Shown piece after piece: positions 22,172 through 31,366 of a DNA stretch of 64,000 bases. Both the position numbers and the translations under genes were made by a program. Position 1 is the first letter of the stretch, and every line of letters starts with the position of its first letter. Under the pieces are notes generated by a model, which saw only the letters and a list, made by a program, of their open reading frames with translations, was not told where the DNA came from and made no database searches. The stretch is from the NCBI RefSeq assembly GCF_052115445.1, contig NZ_JBFRGR010000007.1, positions 124,001 to 188,000 on the forward strand. The letters are read 5' to 3'. Origin of the DNA: Paenibacillus_E sp052115445. GTDB lineage: Bacteria > Bacillota > Bacilli > Paenibacillales > NBRC-103111.

Positions 22172-24490
22172 ATGCAAAAATACTTACTTCGATTACTCGG
22201 TTTCACTCTTATCCTCGGTGCGCTTCCAACAGTCATCATTGGTATTGCTTCTTACTATATTGCCACACAAGATATCGAAGAAAAGGTTAATGAGGGTAAC
22301 CTGCAGCTATTGCAGCAAACGCAAATGCGTGTAGAACAAACCTTAAGATCGATGGAATTATCCGCCCTACAGTTCGTCAATTCCTCACTCGTTAAAGGGA
22401 GTATGAATGAATCATTGACCGGTGAAGACTTCATACAAGTTCGAGAACTAATGACAGGATTATATAATATGCAGTCCAAAGCCGTCGTTAAGCAAGCCTA
22501 TCTCATGAATATTGAGAAAGATTGGGCGGTTTCTTTGAATGGGCTGAAGCTAGCAGACAGTATGGACAATAAGAAGGAATTTCTAGCCTATGCGAAGCAA
22601 CCAGAAAGTATTTTTTGGAATACAAGGGATATAGGGAGTGTTAATACGGCACTTGAGAGTGATACGACATCGGAACTTACTTCTGCCCCTAGCGAAACTA
22701 TCAGTCTCGTGTACAAAATCCCGCTTGCTCCAAAGACAAATACACCTAAGGGACTGCTCGTCGTACAAATATCGACCTCTGAAATCCATGGCGGGTTGAC
22801 AGCCAAAAACACACTAGGAAAAAATTATGTCCTAGATAAAACGGGGATGGCTTTCCTATCAACAGCTAGTGACAAAGAAGCTAACAGTGAAATTAATCAT
22901 ATCATTCAGGATCGTGTGAGCAATCAACTGCAAAAGCAAGGCTTTTTCAAAGCGAAAATCGGTGATAAGAACATGGGAGTATCGTATCTTTCCTCTGGGA
23001 ACAATAGCTGGACCTTTGTAAATGTTGTTTCGATCGAGGAAATTACGAAGGGAAGCAAGAAAATTGCCATATTCACTGCCGGTGTGTGTGGGTTCATCTT
23101 ACTACTTGTGCTTATCTTTGCTTTCTATGGAAGCCGACGCATGTATACACCGATCCGCAGCCTGCTTGAATTTATGAAGAAGATGGATACCGATGCCAAT
23201 CCAGAACGTTTGGGTACAGATGAATGGAGTTATATCAAGGAAAGCTTGCAATCTTTATTCGTATCAAGAGGCCGGCTCGAGAAACAAATGCAGGGGCAGT
23301 CGGCTCACTTGAAGGAATTTTTTGTGCTGAAGCTATTTACGGGTCAAATCTCCGATAGTGATTTCATGTACCGTTCTAGAATGTATGGGTTTCCGACAGA
23401 ATGGGATCATCTGGGTGTTCTTACGGTACAAATCGATAATCTTCAGGATACACGTTATCAGGAGCAGGATCGAGAGCTGCTGCTATTCGCTATTAATAAC
23501 ATTGTTGGGGAGCTTCTTCCACAGCAATCTAGGTTTAGTCCCATTCTATTGAATGAATCCCAAGTTACGTTGCTGGCAGTGTCTACGGATCAAACACAGG
23601 ATCTGAAAACGTATTTCTACCAAACCGCTGAGCTGATTAAATCGACTGTGGAACAGTACCTTCAACTGCAAGTGAGCATTGGTATTAGCGCGTCGTTCGA
23701 TAAGCTTTCCTATACGGTTAAGGCCTATGGCGAAAGTTTAACGGCGTTGAAATCTCGGATTAGTCTGGGGCCTGATATCATTGTTCATTATGAGGACATG
23801 GAGCAGAACGGGAATACGGAAACCGCCGTATATGCGCATCTGAAGGTCGTTGAAGATCAGTTAATTCAGGCGTTGAAGGATGTTCAGTTACCCAAGGCGG
23901 TAGACATCTTTAACCAATACTTATCTTCAATTCTGCATAAAGATGGGTTTCTACATGAGCATCATATTTTATTAATGCAGGTGATGGCTCGTATCTTATT
24001 AATTGTGCAGGACCGAGGCGTATCTGTGAAAAAGGTATTGGACGGCGATGGGGATATTGAGCGCTTCCTCAAGCTGCAGACGCGCGAGGAAATTTCCTTA
24101 TGGTTTCAATCGCGGTTATTCGCGCCGGTCGTCCGTATTCTCACCGAAAAGGCGGATACTCAGTTCCTAAATATTGCTGATCGTCTAATGCGAATGATTC
24201 ATGAACAGTACGATCAGGAAATGACGTTGGAATCGTGTGCATCTGCCCTAAATTTCCATCCTGTTTATTTAAGTCGTGTTTTCAAGAAAGAAATTGGCGT
24301 GTCGTTCAGCGATTATTTGTCGGAATACCGCATGAACATGGCGAAAGTGATGCTAGAGACAACGAACCTGAAGATTTCAGAAATCGGGGAGAAATTGCAG
24401 TATAAAAATATTAGTGCCTTCATCCGAACCTTCCGCAAAACCTTCGGTATGACACCAGGCAGCTATAGGGAGCTGCTCGATCAGAAGTAG
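22172..24490 (+). CDS. Membrane-bound AraC-family regulator
   Basis: A 772-aa one-component sensor common in Paenibacillus sugar loci: transmembrane helix about 8-30, an extracellular sensing region to about 290, a second helix about 294-316, an intracellular middle domain, and a C-terminal AraC HTH (about 672-770: SALNFHPVYLSRVFKKEIG and IGEKLQYKNISAFIRTFRK). It lies between the GH28-GH43 gene and the transporter genes and most likely activates them on sensing extracellular saccharide or a binding protein. Confidence 0.9.
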   Translation: MQKYLLRLLGFTLILGALPTVIIGIASYYIATQDIEEKVNEGNLQLLQQTQMRVEQTLRSMELSALQFVNSSLVKGSMNESLTGEDFIQVRELMTGLYNMQSKAVVKQAYLMNIEKDWAVSLNGLKLADSMDNKKEFLAYAKQPESIFWNTRDIGSVNTALESDTTSELTSAPSETISLVYKIPLAPKTNTPKGLLVVQISTSEIHGGLTAKNTLGKNYVLDKTGMAFLSTASDKEANSEINHIIQDRVSNQLQKQGFFKAKIGDKNMGVSYLSSGNNSWTFVNVVSIEEITKGSKKIAIFTAGVCGFILLLVLIFAFYGSRRMYTPIRSLLEFMKKMDTDANPERLGTDEWSYIKESLQSLFVSRGRLEKQMQGQSAHLKEFFVLKLFTGQISDSDFMYRSRMYGFPTEWDHLGVLTVQIDNLQDTRYQEQDRELLLFAINNIVGELLPQQSRFSPILLNESQVTLLAVSTDQTQDLKTYFYQTAELIKSTVEQYLQLQVSIGISASFDKLSYTVKAYGESLTALKSRISLGPDIIVHYEDMEQNGNTETAVYAHLKVVEDQLIQALKDVQLPKAVDIFNQYLSSILHKDGFLHEHHILLMQVMARILLIVQDRGVSVKKVLDGDGDIERFLKLQTREEISLWFQSRLFAPVVRILTEKADTQFLNIADRLMRMIHEQYDQEMTLESCASALNFHPVYLSRVFKKEIGVSFSDYLSEYRMNMAKVMLETTNLKISEIGEKLQYKNISAFIRTFRKTFGMTPGSYRELLDQK

Positions 24491-24508
24491 ATACCACCTA
24501 AGATCATA

Positions 24509-24556
24509 AAGGCTATCTCATAACGGTTAGATACCGGTCAATGAGGTAGTCTTTTT
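24509..24556 (+). terminator. Intrinsic terminator after the AraC regulator
   Basis: Arms AAGGCTATCTCAT / ATGAGGTAGTCTT with an inner stem, ending in TTTTTCCTTTT. Confidence 0.75.
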
Positions 24557-24759
24557 CCTTTTCCCCGTGTTACATGGAGGTTTCTTACGGCATACGCCAA
24601 GTTGTGTGAAAGCTATGTTATACCGAAATTGGCCATAGATAGATGGTTCTCTTCCTAACTTTCAATCAAGTTATCTGCAAGGTATTTCTTTACATAGGGG
24701 GATCACACATACTCGAGTCATATCCCATATCGGATGGATAGCAGAAGGAGAGAATTGAC

Positions 24760-25725
24760 ATGAAGCTAGATACAGGATTGAAAGCGGCTCCAATCAAAAA
24801 AGCGAAAATCAAACAGCGCAAGGCGATATGGATGCAAGATTTTATTCGTGACAAATGGCTTTACTATATGTTGTTGCCTGGCGTCGCGTATTTCATTATT
24901 TTCAAATATATTCCGATGTATGGCATCCTAATGGCTTTTCAGGATTACAAGCCTCATTTGGGATATATGGGGAGCCCGTGGGTAGGTTTAAAGCATTTTC
25001 ATCGTTTCTTTAATGAACCGCAGTTTTGGGGATTATTCCGAAATACGGTATTACTTGCCTTATACAATATTGCTTTCTTTTTCCCCTTACCGATCGTACT
25101 TTCCCTAATGATGAATGAGATACGCAGGGAGAAGTTCAAACGGTTTGTGCAAACGTTGGTCTATATCCCCCATTTTGTTTCTTGGGTCGTGGTCGTTGGT
25201 ATCTTTTACATTCTGCTTACGACAGAGAACGGTATACTCAACGAATTATTGTTTAAGTTGACCGGTGAAAAGATTGCCTTCCTCATGGAGCCAGAATGGT
25301 TCCGAACGATGATCGTCACGCAATCGATTTGGAAGGAAGTTGGCTGGGGGACCATCATCTTCTTGGCAGCGCTTGCTGGCGTTGATATGCAATTATATGA
25401 AGCTGCAAGAATGGATGGTGCTTCTCGGTGGCGGCAAGTGTGGCACATTACACTGCCAGCGATCAGCTCTACGATTGTGATTCTCTTCATCCTTCGTCTA
25501 GGTAACTTTCTCGATGCGGGCTTCGAGCATATCTTCTTGATGCTTGCACCGACAAACCGCGAGGTTGGCGAAGTGTTTGATACGTACGTGTATATGAAAG
25601 GCTTGGAGCAAGGGCAGTTCGGATACAGCGCGGCTGTCGGTTTATTCAAGTCTACAGTTGGATTATTTCTTGTTCTAGGCTCTAATTGGCTCGCCAAACG
25701 ATTTGGGCAAGAGGGCGTCTACTGA
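24760..25725 (+). CDS. Sugar ABC transporter permease (LplB-type)
   Basis: A 321-aa inner-membrane permease with six helices. The EAA loop is YEAARMDGASRWRQVWHITLP (about residues 213-233 region). The start region GVAYFIIFKYIPMYGILMAF is typical of the LplB/YteP group, which import complex plant oligosaccharides. RBS AAGGAGAG. It is followed 30 bp on by its partner permease; no ATPase is encoded nearby, so a shared MsmX-type ATPase is presumed. Confidence 0.92.
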   Translation: MKLDTGLKAAPIKKAKIKQRKAIWMQDFIRDKWLYYMLLPGVAYFIIFKYIPMYGILMAFQDYKPHLGYMGSPWVGLKHFHRFFNEPQFWGLFRNTVLLALYNIAFFFPLPIVLSLMMNEIRREKFKRFVQTLVYIPHFVSWVVVVGIFYILLTTENGILNELLFKLTGEKIAFLMEPEWFRTMIVTQSIWKEVGWGTIIFLAALAGVDMQLYEAARMDGASRWRQVWHITLPAISSTIVILFILRLGNFLDAGFEHIFLMLAPTNREVGEVFDTYVYMKGLEQGQFGYSAAVGLFKSTVGLFLVLGSNWLAKRFGQEGVY

Positions 25726-25755
25726 TCATAGCTCATAAATGGAGGAATGACTGCA

Positions 25756-26628
25756 ATGTCTTATGATAAAACGCTTGGAAACCGCATCTTTGACGCAATT
25801 AACTATACGGTGCTGCTCATTGTCGCACTTGTCTGTGTCTTGCCCTTTGTATATGTATTAGCCATTTCGTTTACAAGCCCATCCGAGGTGGCCAAGGGCG
25901 GCATCCTCTTATTTCCCAAGGAATGGTCGCTCTCTGCTTATACCTATATTTTATCCACGAATACCTTGATTCGCAGCATGATGGTTTCCATTTATATTAC
26001 GGTCGTCGGGACGTTTATCAACTTATTATTCACAGCCCTCATGGCCTATCCATTAGCGAAAAAGAAGCTAAGAGGACGACAAACGATTTTACTTGGCGTT
26101 CTGATCACCATGTTGTTTAGCGGTGGTATGATTCCNACGTATTTTGTAGTCAAGGACTTGCATCTGACGAATACGTTATGGTCGCTGATGATTCCAAGTG
26201 CTATTAGTGCCTTTAATCTTATCGTTTTGAAAAATTTCTTCCAAGAGATTCCGGACGGGTTAGAAGATTCAGCTAAAATTGATGGCTGTACAGACCTCGG
26301 TGTCTTGTTCCGAATCGTGCTGCCGCTCTCCATGCCAGCCATGGCTACCTTTGGTTTATTTTATGCGGTGGCGCACTGGAATCAATTCTTCAATGCGATT
26401 ATTTATATCAATGATAATGCGAAGTGGCCGATTCAAGTGCTCCTAAGAGAGATTATTATGCTGGCTCAAAGCCGGATTGGCGACACGGGATTCGATGAGA
26501 CGGAAATTCAACCTTTGACGATCCGCATGGCGGTCATTGTATTTGCAACATTGCCAATCTTGATTGTGTATCCGTTCTTGCAAAAGCATTTCACAAAAGG
26601 CGTTATGTTAGGCTCGGTTAAAGGTTAG
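25756..26628 (+). CDS. Sugar ABC transporter permease (LplC/YtcP-type)
   Basis: A 290-aa partner permease. The EAA-type loop is LEDSAKIDGCTDLGVLFRIVLP and the C-terminus ends GVMLGSVKG as in the family. ATG 25756 is preferred over 25747 because GGAGG at 25741-25745 would be too close to the latter. One N at 26136 leaves a single unknown residue (Pro whichever base). Confidence 0.92.
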   Translation: MSYDKTLGNRIFDAINYTVLLIVALVCVLPFVYVLAISFTSPSEVAKGGILLFPKEWSLSAYTYILSTNTLIRSMMVSIYITVVGTFINLLFTALMAYPLAKKKLRGRQTILLGVLITMLFSGGMIXTYFVVKDLHLTNTLWSLMIPSAISAFNLIVLKNFFQEIPDGLEDSAKIDGCTDLGVLFRIVLPLSMPAMATFGLFYAVAHWNQFFNAIIYINDNAKWPIQVLLREIIMLAQSRIGDTGFDETEIQPLTIRMAVIVFATLPILIVYPFLQKHFTKGVMLGSVKG

Positions 26629-26699
26629 AGCTAGATGCTAGATGCTAGGTGCGATAATACACGATAATTAGCCCTTTTATGAAGAGGAGGAGCGTACAC

Positions 26700-28274
26700 A
26701 TGTCTACATTTCGTAATCCGATATTGCCTGGTTTTTATCCTGATCCTTCAATTTGTAGGGTTGGGGATGACTATTACATGGTGACGTCTACGTTTGAGTA
26801 TTACCCAGGGGTTCCAATTTTCCACAGTAAGGACCTTGTTCATTGGCAGCAGTTAGGGCATGTGTTGGATCGTCCCACTCAGCTGAACTTAGACGGAACG
26901 CCATGCTCTAGAGGGATTTATGCGCCAACGATTCGCTATGCGAATGGTGTCTTCTATATGATCACGACATTCGTGGTGAGTGCGACAGGCGAGCGCAGGA
27001 ATTTCTTCGTTACGGCCGACAATCCAGCAGGTCCTTGGTCGGACCCCTTCTGGCTTCAAGGTGCGCCAGGAATAGATCCATCGTTGTTTTTCGATGAAGA
27101 CGGCAAGGCGTATTACACCGGTAACCGGATGCCGCCTGCTGGGCAGCAGTATCCGAAGCATATGGAAATATGGCTGCAGGAGCTTGATCTGGAGACGAAA
27201 CAACTCGTCGGTCCAACCTTCAGCTTATGGGATGGCGCATTGAAGGGCATTCATGCGCAGGAAGGGCCGCATTTGTACCGCATCAACGGTTATTACTACT
27301 TAATCATCGCAGAGGGTGGAACTGGTCATACACATTCCGTGACAATTGCTCGATCTGAGACATTGACGGGACCTTACGAGGTCGGCAAAACCAATCCCAT
27401 ACTGACGCATCGCCATTTAGGGCAAGCCTANGGGATTGTAAATGTCGGGCATGCGGATATTGTAGAAACGCAAAACGGGGAGTGGTGGATGGTTTGTCTA
27501 GCCTCCCGGCCTTATGGAGGGCATTACCGGAATATGGGGCGTGAAACGTTCCTAATTCCATTTATATGGGAAGAAGGATGGCCGGTTGTCAATCCAGGCA
27601 AAGGCATCGTGGAATTGGAAATGCGTCGGCCAGATTTACCACAACATCGTTGGTCTTCGAAGCCAGCGTGCGATCACTTCGACGCACCTGAGTTGGATCA
27701 ACGGTGGAGCTTCCTGCGGACACCGCGAGGTGATTTCTGGAGCCTCACGGAGCGGCCCGGGCATCTCAGGTTGCGGCTAAAGCCAGATTCCATCACGAAG
27801 TTTGAGAATCCAAGCTTCGTAGGGCGGCGCCAGCAGCATTTCTCATTTGCCGTGCGAACTTCGGTGGCGTTCACGCCGGGAAGCCCTCATGAAGCCGCAG
27901 GTTTAGTGCTGCTGCAGAACAATGACTTCCAATTCAGGCTGGAAATCAGCATGAATGAAAGTTCCCAAACGATCCTGCGACTCGTTAGAAGGGAGAATGG
28001 CATCGAGACTGTGCTTGCTTCTTGTAAGCTCCATGCCGATCGCGTCTATCTGAAGGTGGAGGCGCTCGAACAGAGCTTGCGCTTTGACTACGCTGAAACA
28101 GCGGAAGCTTGGATGCTGTTATGTGATCATGTCGACGCTACCATTTTGAGCGCGGATAAAGCTGGTGGATTTGTTGGCGCATACATAGGCCTGTTTGCGG
28201 AGAGTAATGGCGGACAGAGCAAGAACCATGCGGATTTTGATTATTTTGAGTACGTTGAGCTCGATACGAATTGA
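26700..28274 (+). CDS. GH43 beta-xylosidase/alpha-L-arabinofuranosidase
   Basis: A 524-aa cytoplasmic glycosidase. GH43 propeller: NPILPGFYPDPSICRVGDDY (catalytic base Asp in YPDPS), GIYAPTIRYANGVFYMIT, GIDPSLFFDEDGKAYY and AQEGPHLYRING (general acid Glu), with a C-terminal beta-sandwich from about 325. The layout is that of XynB-type enzymes cutting xylose or arabinose from imported oligosaccharides. ATG 26700 follows AGAGGAGGAG. The N at 27431 leaves one residue unknown, Tyr or a stop: TAN is Tyr with C/T but a stop with A/G, so that base matters. Confidence 0.93.
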   Translation: MSTFRNPILPGFYPDPSICRVGDDYYMVTSTFEYYPGVPIFHSKDLVHWQQLGHVLDRPTQLNLDGTPCSRGIYAPTIRYANGVFYMITTFVVSATGERRNFFVTADNPAGPWSDPFWLQGAPGIDPSLFFDEDGKAYYTGNRMPPAGQQYPKHMEIWLQELDLETKQLVGPTFSLWDGALKGIHAQEGPHLYRINGYYYLIIAEGGTGHTHSVTIARSETLTGPYEVGKTNPILTHRHLGQAXGIVNVGHADIVETQNGEWWMVCLASRPYGGHYRNMGRETFLIPFIWEEGWPVVNPGKGIVELEMRRPDLPQHRWSSKPACDHFDAPELDQRWSFLRTPRGDFWSLTERPGHLRLRLKPDSITKFENPSFVGRRQQHFSFAVRTSVAFTPGSPHEAAGLVLLQNNDFQFRLEISMNESSQTILRLVRRENGIETVLASCKLHADRVYLKVEALEQSLRFDYAETAEAWMLLCDHVDATILSADKAGGFVGAYIGLFAESNGGQSKNHADFDYFEYVELDTN

Positions 28275-28342
28275 TCTTCAGCCAACAAGTAACGGCTTAA
28301 GCTTCATTTAGCGTATAATCATTCATTGGAGGGGTAACTAGA

Positions 28343-29863
28343 ATGAACAGAAGAAAACAGATTGCGACGCTTATGGGAACAGCTTTGTTGACAACGACCG
28401 TATTAACAGCTTGTTCGAGTAAGGGAGATACAGGATCGGCAAGCACGATGAAGGTTCCGGACAATACGCCTTTTCCACTTTCACTTGTGGTGAACCAGGT
28501 TGGTGAAGTGCCTTCGAAAGACAGTGAAATGGAGAAGTCGATTAGAGCCTATACGAACACTGATCTGCAAATACAATGGATACCTCAGGCTGCCTATGAT
28601 GAAAAGGTTAATGTCATGATTGCTTCGAATGAGCTGCCTAAGTTGATCAAACTAAACTACAATAACCCGAGTATCATTAGCTCCGTCAAATCAGATTTGT
28701 TCTGGGAAATCGGGCCCTATCTCAAAGATTACAAAAACCTGGCTGCTCAAAATCAGCAGTTCTATGACAATATTGCGGTTAACGGTAAGGTGTATGGTGT
28801 TCCTTTGTTTCGCGATTTAGGACGGTCTGTTGTTCATTTCCGCAAAGATTGGATGGATGCACTAGGTCTTAAAGCACCGAAAACGTTGGATGACTGGTAT
28901 AACGTTGCCAAAGGGATGACCACAGGTGACCCTGATAAAAATGGCAAGAACGATACGTACGGACTCATTTTATCCAAAAGATATAATCAAGACGCGGATT
29001 CCTTGTTAACTCGAATTACCGTTTCCCAAGGCGGGCCGAACAAATGGCAAGTCGTGGACGGCAGCTTTACACCAGAATTTGTCTCGGAGCCATTCTTCGA
29101 AACGATGAAGTTGTTTAAGCGGCTGTACGAAGAGAAGTTGATTAACCAAGACTTTGCAGTAGTCGACGTGACAGAAGTTGATAAACAATATCAATCAGGA
29201 CGCGGAGGTATCACGATTAGCGGAGGCAATGCGCAGTCTTGGTATGATAAACTCATTAAAGTTGTGCCGACAGCGGTTATTGATGCAGGACCTCTAGAGG
29301 GCCCGAACGGTATTAAATTGCCGAGTGAGAGTGGGAACAACGGTTTCTTGGCGATTCCAAAGTCATCCGTTAAGACCGAAGCTGAGATGAAGAAGGTATT
29401 AACCTTTGTGGATAAGCTCATGGATCCGACGATGGCAATGCTATTGGTAAAAGGGATTGAAGGAAAGCATTGGGCGGATAAGGGCGAATTTACTGAGCCG
29501 CTTGATCGTGATGCGGATGCCAAAGAAGTGAAGCCTTATCGTGATAACTTGCCTCAACGTAGTGAGGCTTACAATATAGCGAAGCCTATGAAACAGCCAG
29601 ATCTGTTCAATAAGAACAAAAAGATTGGCCTAGAAAATGAGAAGTATATCGTGGTAAACCCAGCGCTTACGCTAGATTCGGCTACGATCTCAGAGAAGGG
29701 CAAAGAGCTGGATCAAATGATTACAGATGCCGAAACGAAATTCATTATGGGTAAAATTGATGAAGCGGGCTGGAAGGCTGAGATTCAGAAGTGGCGAACA
29801 GCTGGCGGAGACAAAGTGATCCAAGAATTCAAAGAGTCTTATGCAAAAGCGAAAAAGAAATAA
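28343..29863 (+). CDS. Extracellular sugar-binding lipoprotein (LplA-type)
   Basis: A 506-aa ABC-transporter binding protein. The lipobox LTACSS gives a lipidated Cys24 or so after a short hydrophobic signal. The large size and motifs such as FRKDWMDALGLKAPKTLDDWYNV are typical of LplA-like binding proteins paired with LplB/YtcP permeases. RBS GGAGGGG. Last gene of the locus, followed by a strong terminator. Confidence 0.92.
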   Translation: MNRRKQIATLMGTALLTTTVLTACSSKGDTGSASTMKVPDNTPFPLSLVVNQVGEVPSKDSEMEKSIRAYTNTDLQIQWIPQAAYDEKVNVMIASNELPKLIKLNYNNPSIISSVKSDLFWEIGPYLKDYKNLAAQNQQFYDNIAVNGKVYGVPLFRDLGRSVVHFRKDWMDALGLKAPKTLDDWYNVAKGMTTGDPDKNGKNDTYGLILSKRYNQDADSLLTRITVSQGGPNKWQVVDGSFTPEFVSEPFFETMKLFKRLYEEKLINQDFAVVDVTEVDKQYQSGRGGITISGGNAQSWYDKLIKVVPTAVIDAGPLEGPNGIKLPSESGNNGFLAIPKSSVKTEAEMKKVLTFVDKLMDPTMAMLLVKGIEGKHWADKGEFTEPLDRDADAKEVKPYRDNLPQRSEAYNIAKPMKQPDLFNKNKKIGLENEKYIVVNPALTLDSATISEKGKELDQMITDAETKFIMGKIDEAGWKAEIQKWRTAGGDKVIQEFKESYAKAKKK

Positions 29864-29873
29864 TGGATTGTAA

Positions 29874-29913
29874 AAAAGAGCTGTCTCTAGGGTCCCCTAG
29901 GGACAGCTCTTTT
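29874..29913. terminator. Strong terminator
   Basis: Stem AAAAGAGCTGTC..CTAGGG and complement around TCCC, between convergent genes. Confidence 0.9.
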
Positions 29914-29955
29914 CCTAATAGCGCTATTTAGTAAAGTGTATAATGCTTAAATGTC

Positions 29956-31242
29956 CTACACCGTACTCGCAATATGATCCTCAATATACTGCTCCAGCTT
30001 AATCCGCACATACGGCGGCAAGCCGGACAGCATACAACCATAGCGGAAGCTGCGTCCTTCGGTCACGATGCGAATGACACGACCCGTAATCGGTGGTAAT
30101 CCAGCTTCCTGAGGGAAGTGGATGACGACGAACATATCCGGCGCAAGCAGCACATTGGTCGTGATCTGCAGTCCGCTTTCGGATAAATCGAAGAGAGTTC
30201 CGTCAATATTTTGCCCGGAAAAAGAGCCTTCTTGCTCCCATTGGTAAATGGATAGCTTCAAGTTAATATCCAGCTGAACCCGTGTATTTTTGCGACGTTC
30301 GCGACCCGAGAGCGGGGAAGCGGCTTTCACCGGTTCAGTAACAACAGGTGCACTAGGATTAACAACATCTTGTCCCATCCATTCCTCGTAGCACTTAATG
30401 ACAGCGCTAAGATCTTCCTCACCTAAGCCTTTACTTAGGCCGATCTGGAACAGATTGGTAGCAGACTGCAGCATGGGCGTCGGTAATTGAAACTTACTCG
30501 TTATTTCTTGCGCTAGCAGCAAATCTTTCAGCATCAGCTTCAAGGAGAATTGATTGCTGAAATCGCGATCGAGAATTTTATCGCCTTTGAGCTCAACTTG
30601 CTTGCTATTGGCTCCGCCTGAGCGGACGATTTCTAAGAATTGGCTAGGGTGAATCCCAGCTTTCGTGGCAATTGACAGGCCTTCGGCAAGTCCCGCAAGA
30701 TTAATCCCGACCATCGTATTGTGAGCGAGCTTTGCATAGGAGCCAGAACCGCTCGGTCCTAGGTAAAGGGCTTTGCTGCCAAGTACGTGGAACAATTCTT
30801 GCTGCTCTTCGAATACTTCCTGGCTGCCGCCAACCATGAACGTAAGCGTACCTGCTTCAGCAGCGGGCTTCGTACCTGTAACAGGCGCGTCGAGGAAGTC
30901 GACGAAATGTGCTGCGAGCTCTTCCGCGAGCTTTTGACTTGTTTGGGGAGATACGGTGCTGGTGTCAATAATCGTGAGTGCCGGGTGAATACCTCTCAGA
31001 ATACCTTGCTCACTGTAAAATGTTTCGAGAAGCGCAGCATCATTGCTGAGCATTGTAAATAGGACATCTGAGTTGCGAGCGACTTCCGCAGGCGTGAGGC
31101 CAACCTCAGCCCCCATTTGCTCAAGCTCGTCCGCTTTGCCAGCAGTACGATTATACACAGTTACCATAAAACCTTTTTGAATAAGGTTAGCAGCCATGGG
31201 CCTACCCATTGTGCCAAGTCCAATAAAGCCGATACGTTTCAT
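29956..31242 (-). CDS. Beta-hydroxyacid dehydrogenase fused to a PilZ domain
   Basis: A 428-aa fusion in one uninterrupted frame. Residues 1-292 are a complete 3-hydroxyisobutyrate-dehydrogenase-type enzyme: NAD(P) fold GFIGLGTMGRPMAANL, substrate loop FLDAPVTGTKPAAEAGTL (118-123 DAPVTG) and catalytic Lys171 in AKLAHNTM. After a Pro-rich linker (about 293-312), residues 313-425 are a canonical PilZ domain with RKNTR (Arg317, Arg321) and DLSESG (352-357), the c-di-GMP-binding signatures, and strands ending RYGCMLSGLPPYVR. Inferred: c-di-GMP controls the enzyme or its location. Likely a semialdehyde or hydroxyacid substrate; not known. ATG 31242 with AGGTGAGG upstream. Confidence 0.9.
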   Translation of the reverse strand: MKRIGFIGLGTMGRPMAANLIQKGFMVTVYNRTAGKADELEQMGAEVGLTPAEVARNSDVLFTMLSNDAALLETFYSEQGILRGIHPALTIIDTSTVSPQTSQKLAEELAAHFVDFLDAPVTGTKPAAEAGTLTFMVGGSQEVFEEQQELFHVLGSKALYLGPSGSGSYAKLAHNTMVGINLAGLAEGLSIATKAGIHPSQFLEIVRSGGANSKQVELKGDKILDRDFSNQFSLKLMLKDLLLAQEITSKFQLPTPMLQSATNLFQIGLSKGLGEEDLSAVIKCYEEWMGQDVVNPSAPVVTEPVKAASPLSGRERRKNTRVQLDINLKLSIYQWEQEGSFSGQNIDGTLFDLSESGLQITTNVLLAPDMFVVIHFPQEAGLPPITGRVIRIVTEGRSFRYGCMLSGLPPYVRIKLEQYIEDHIASTV

Positions 31243-31366
31243 GTCCTCACCTCTGACTTCATTTTAGCATGGGAATTAATACCTGTGAATTCCTTTCTCG
31301 CTTGCTTTTAGACAAGCAAATAAGTATGCTAGGAAAAGGTGAAAAATAGAGATGGAGGCGAACCTA

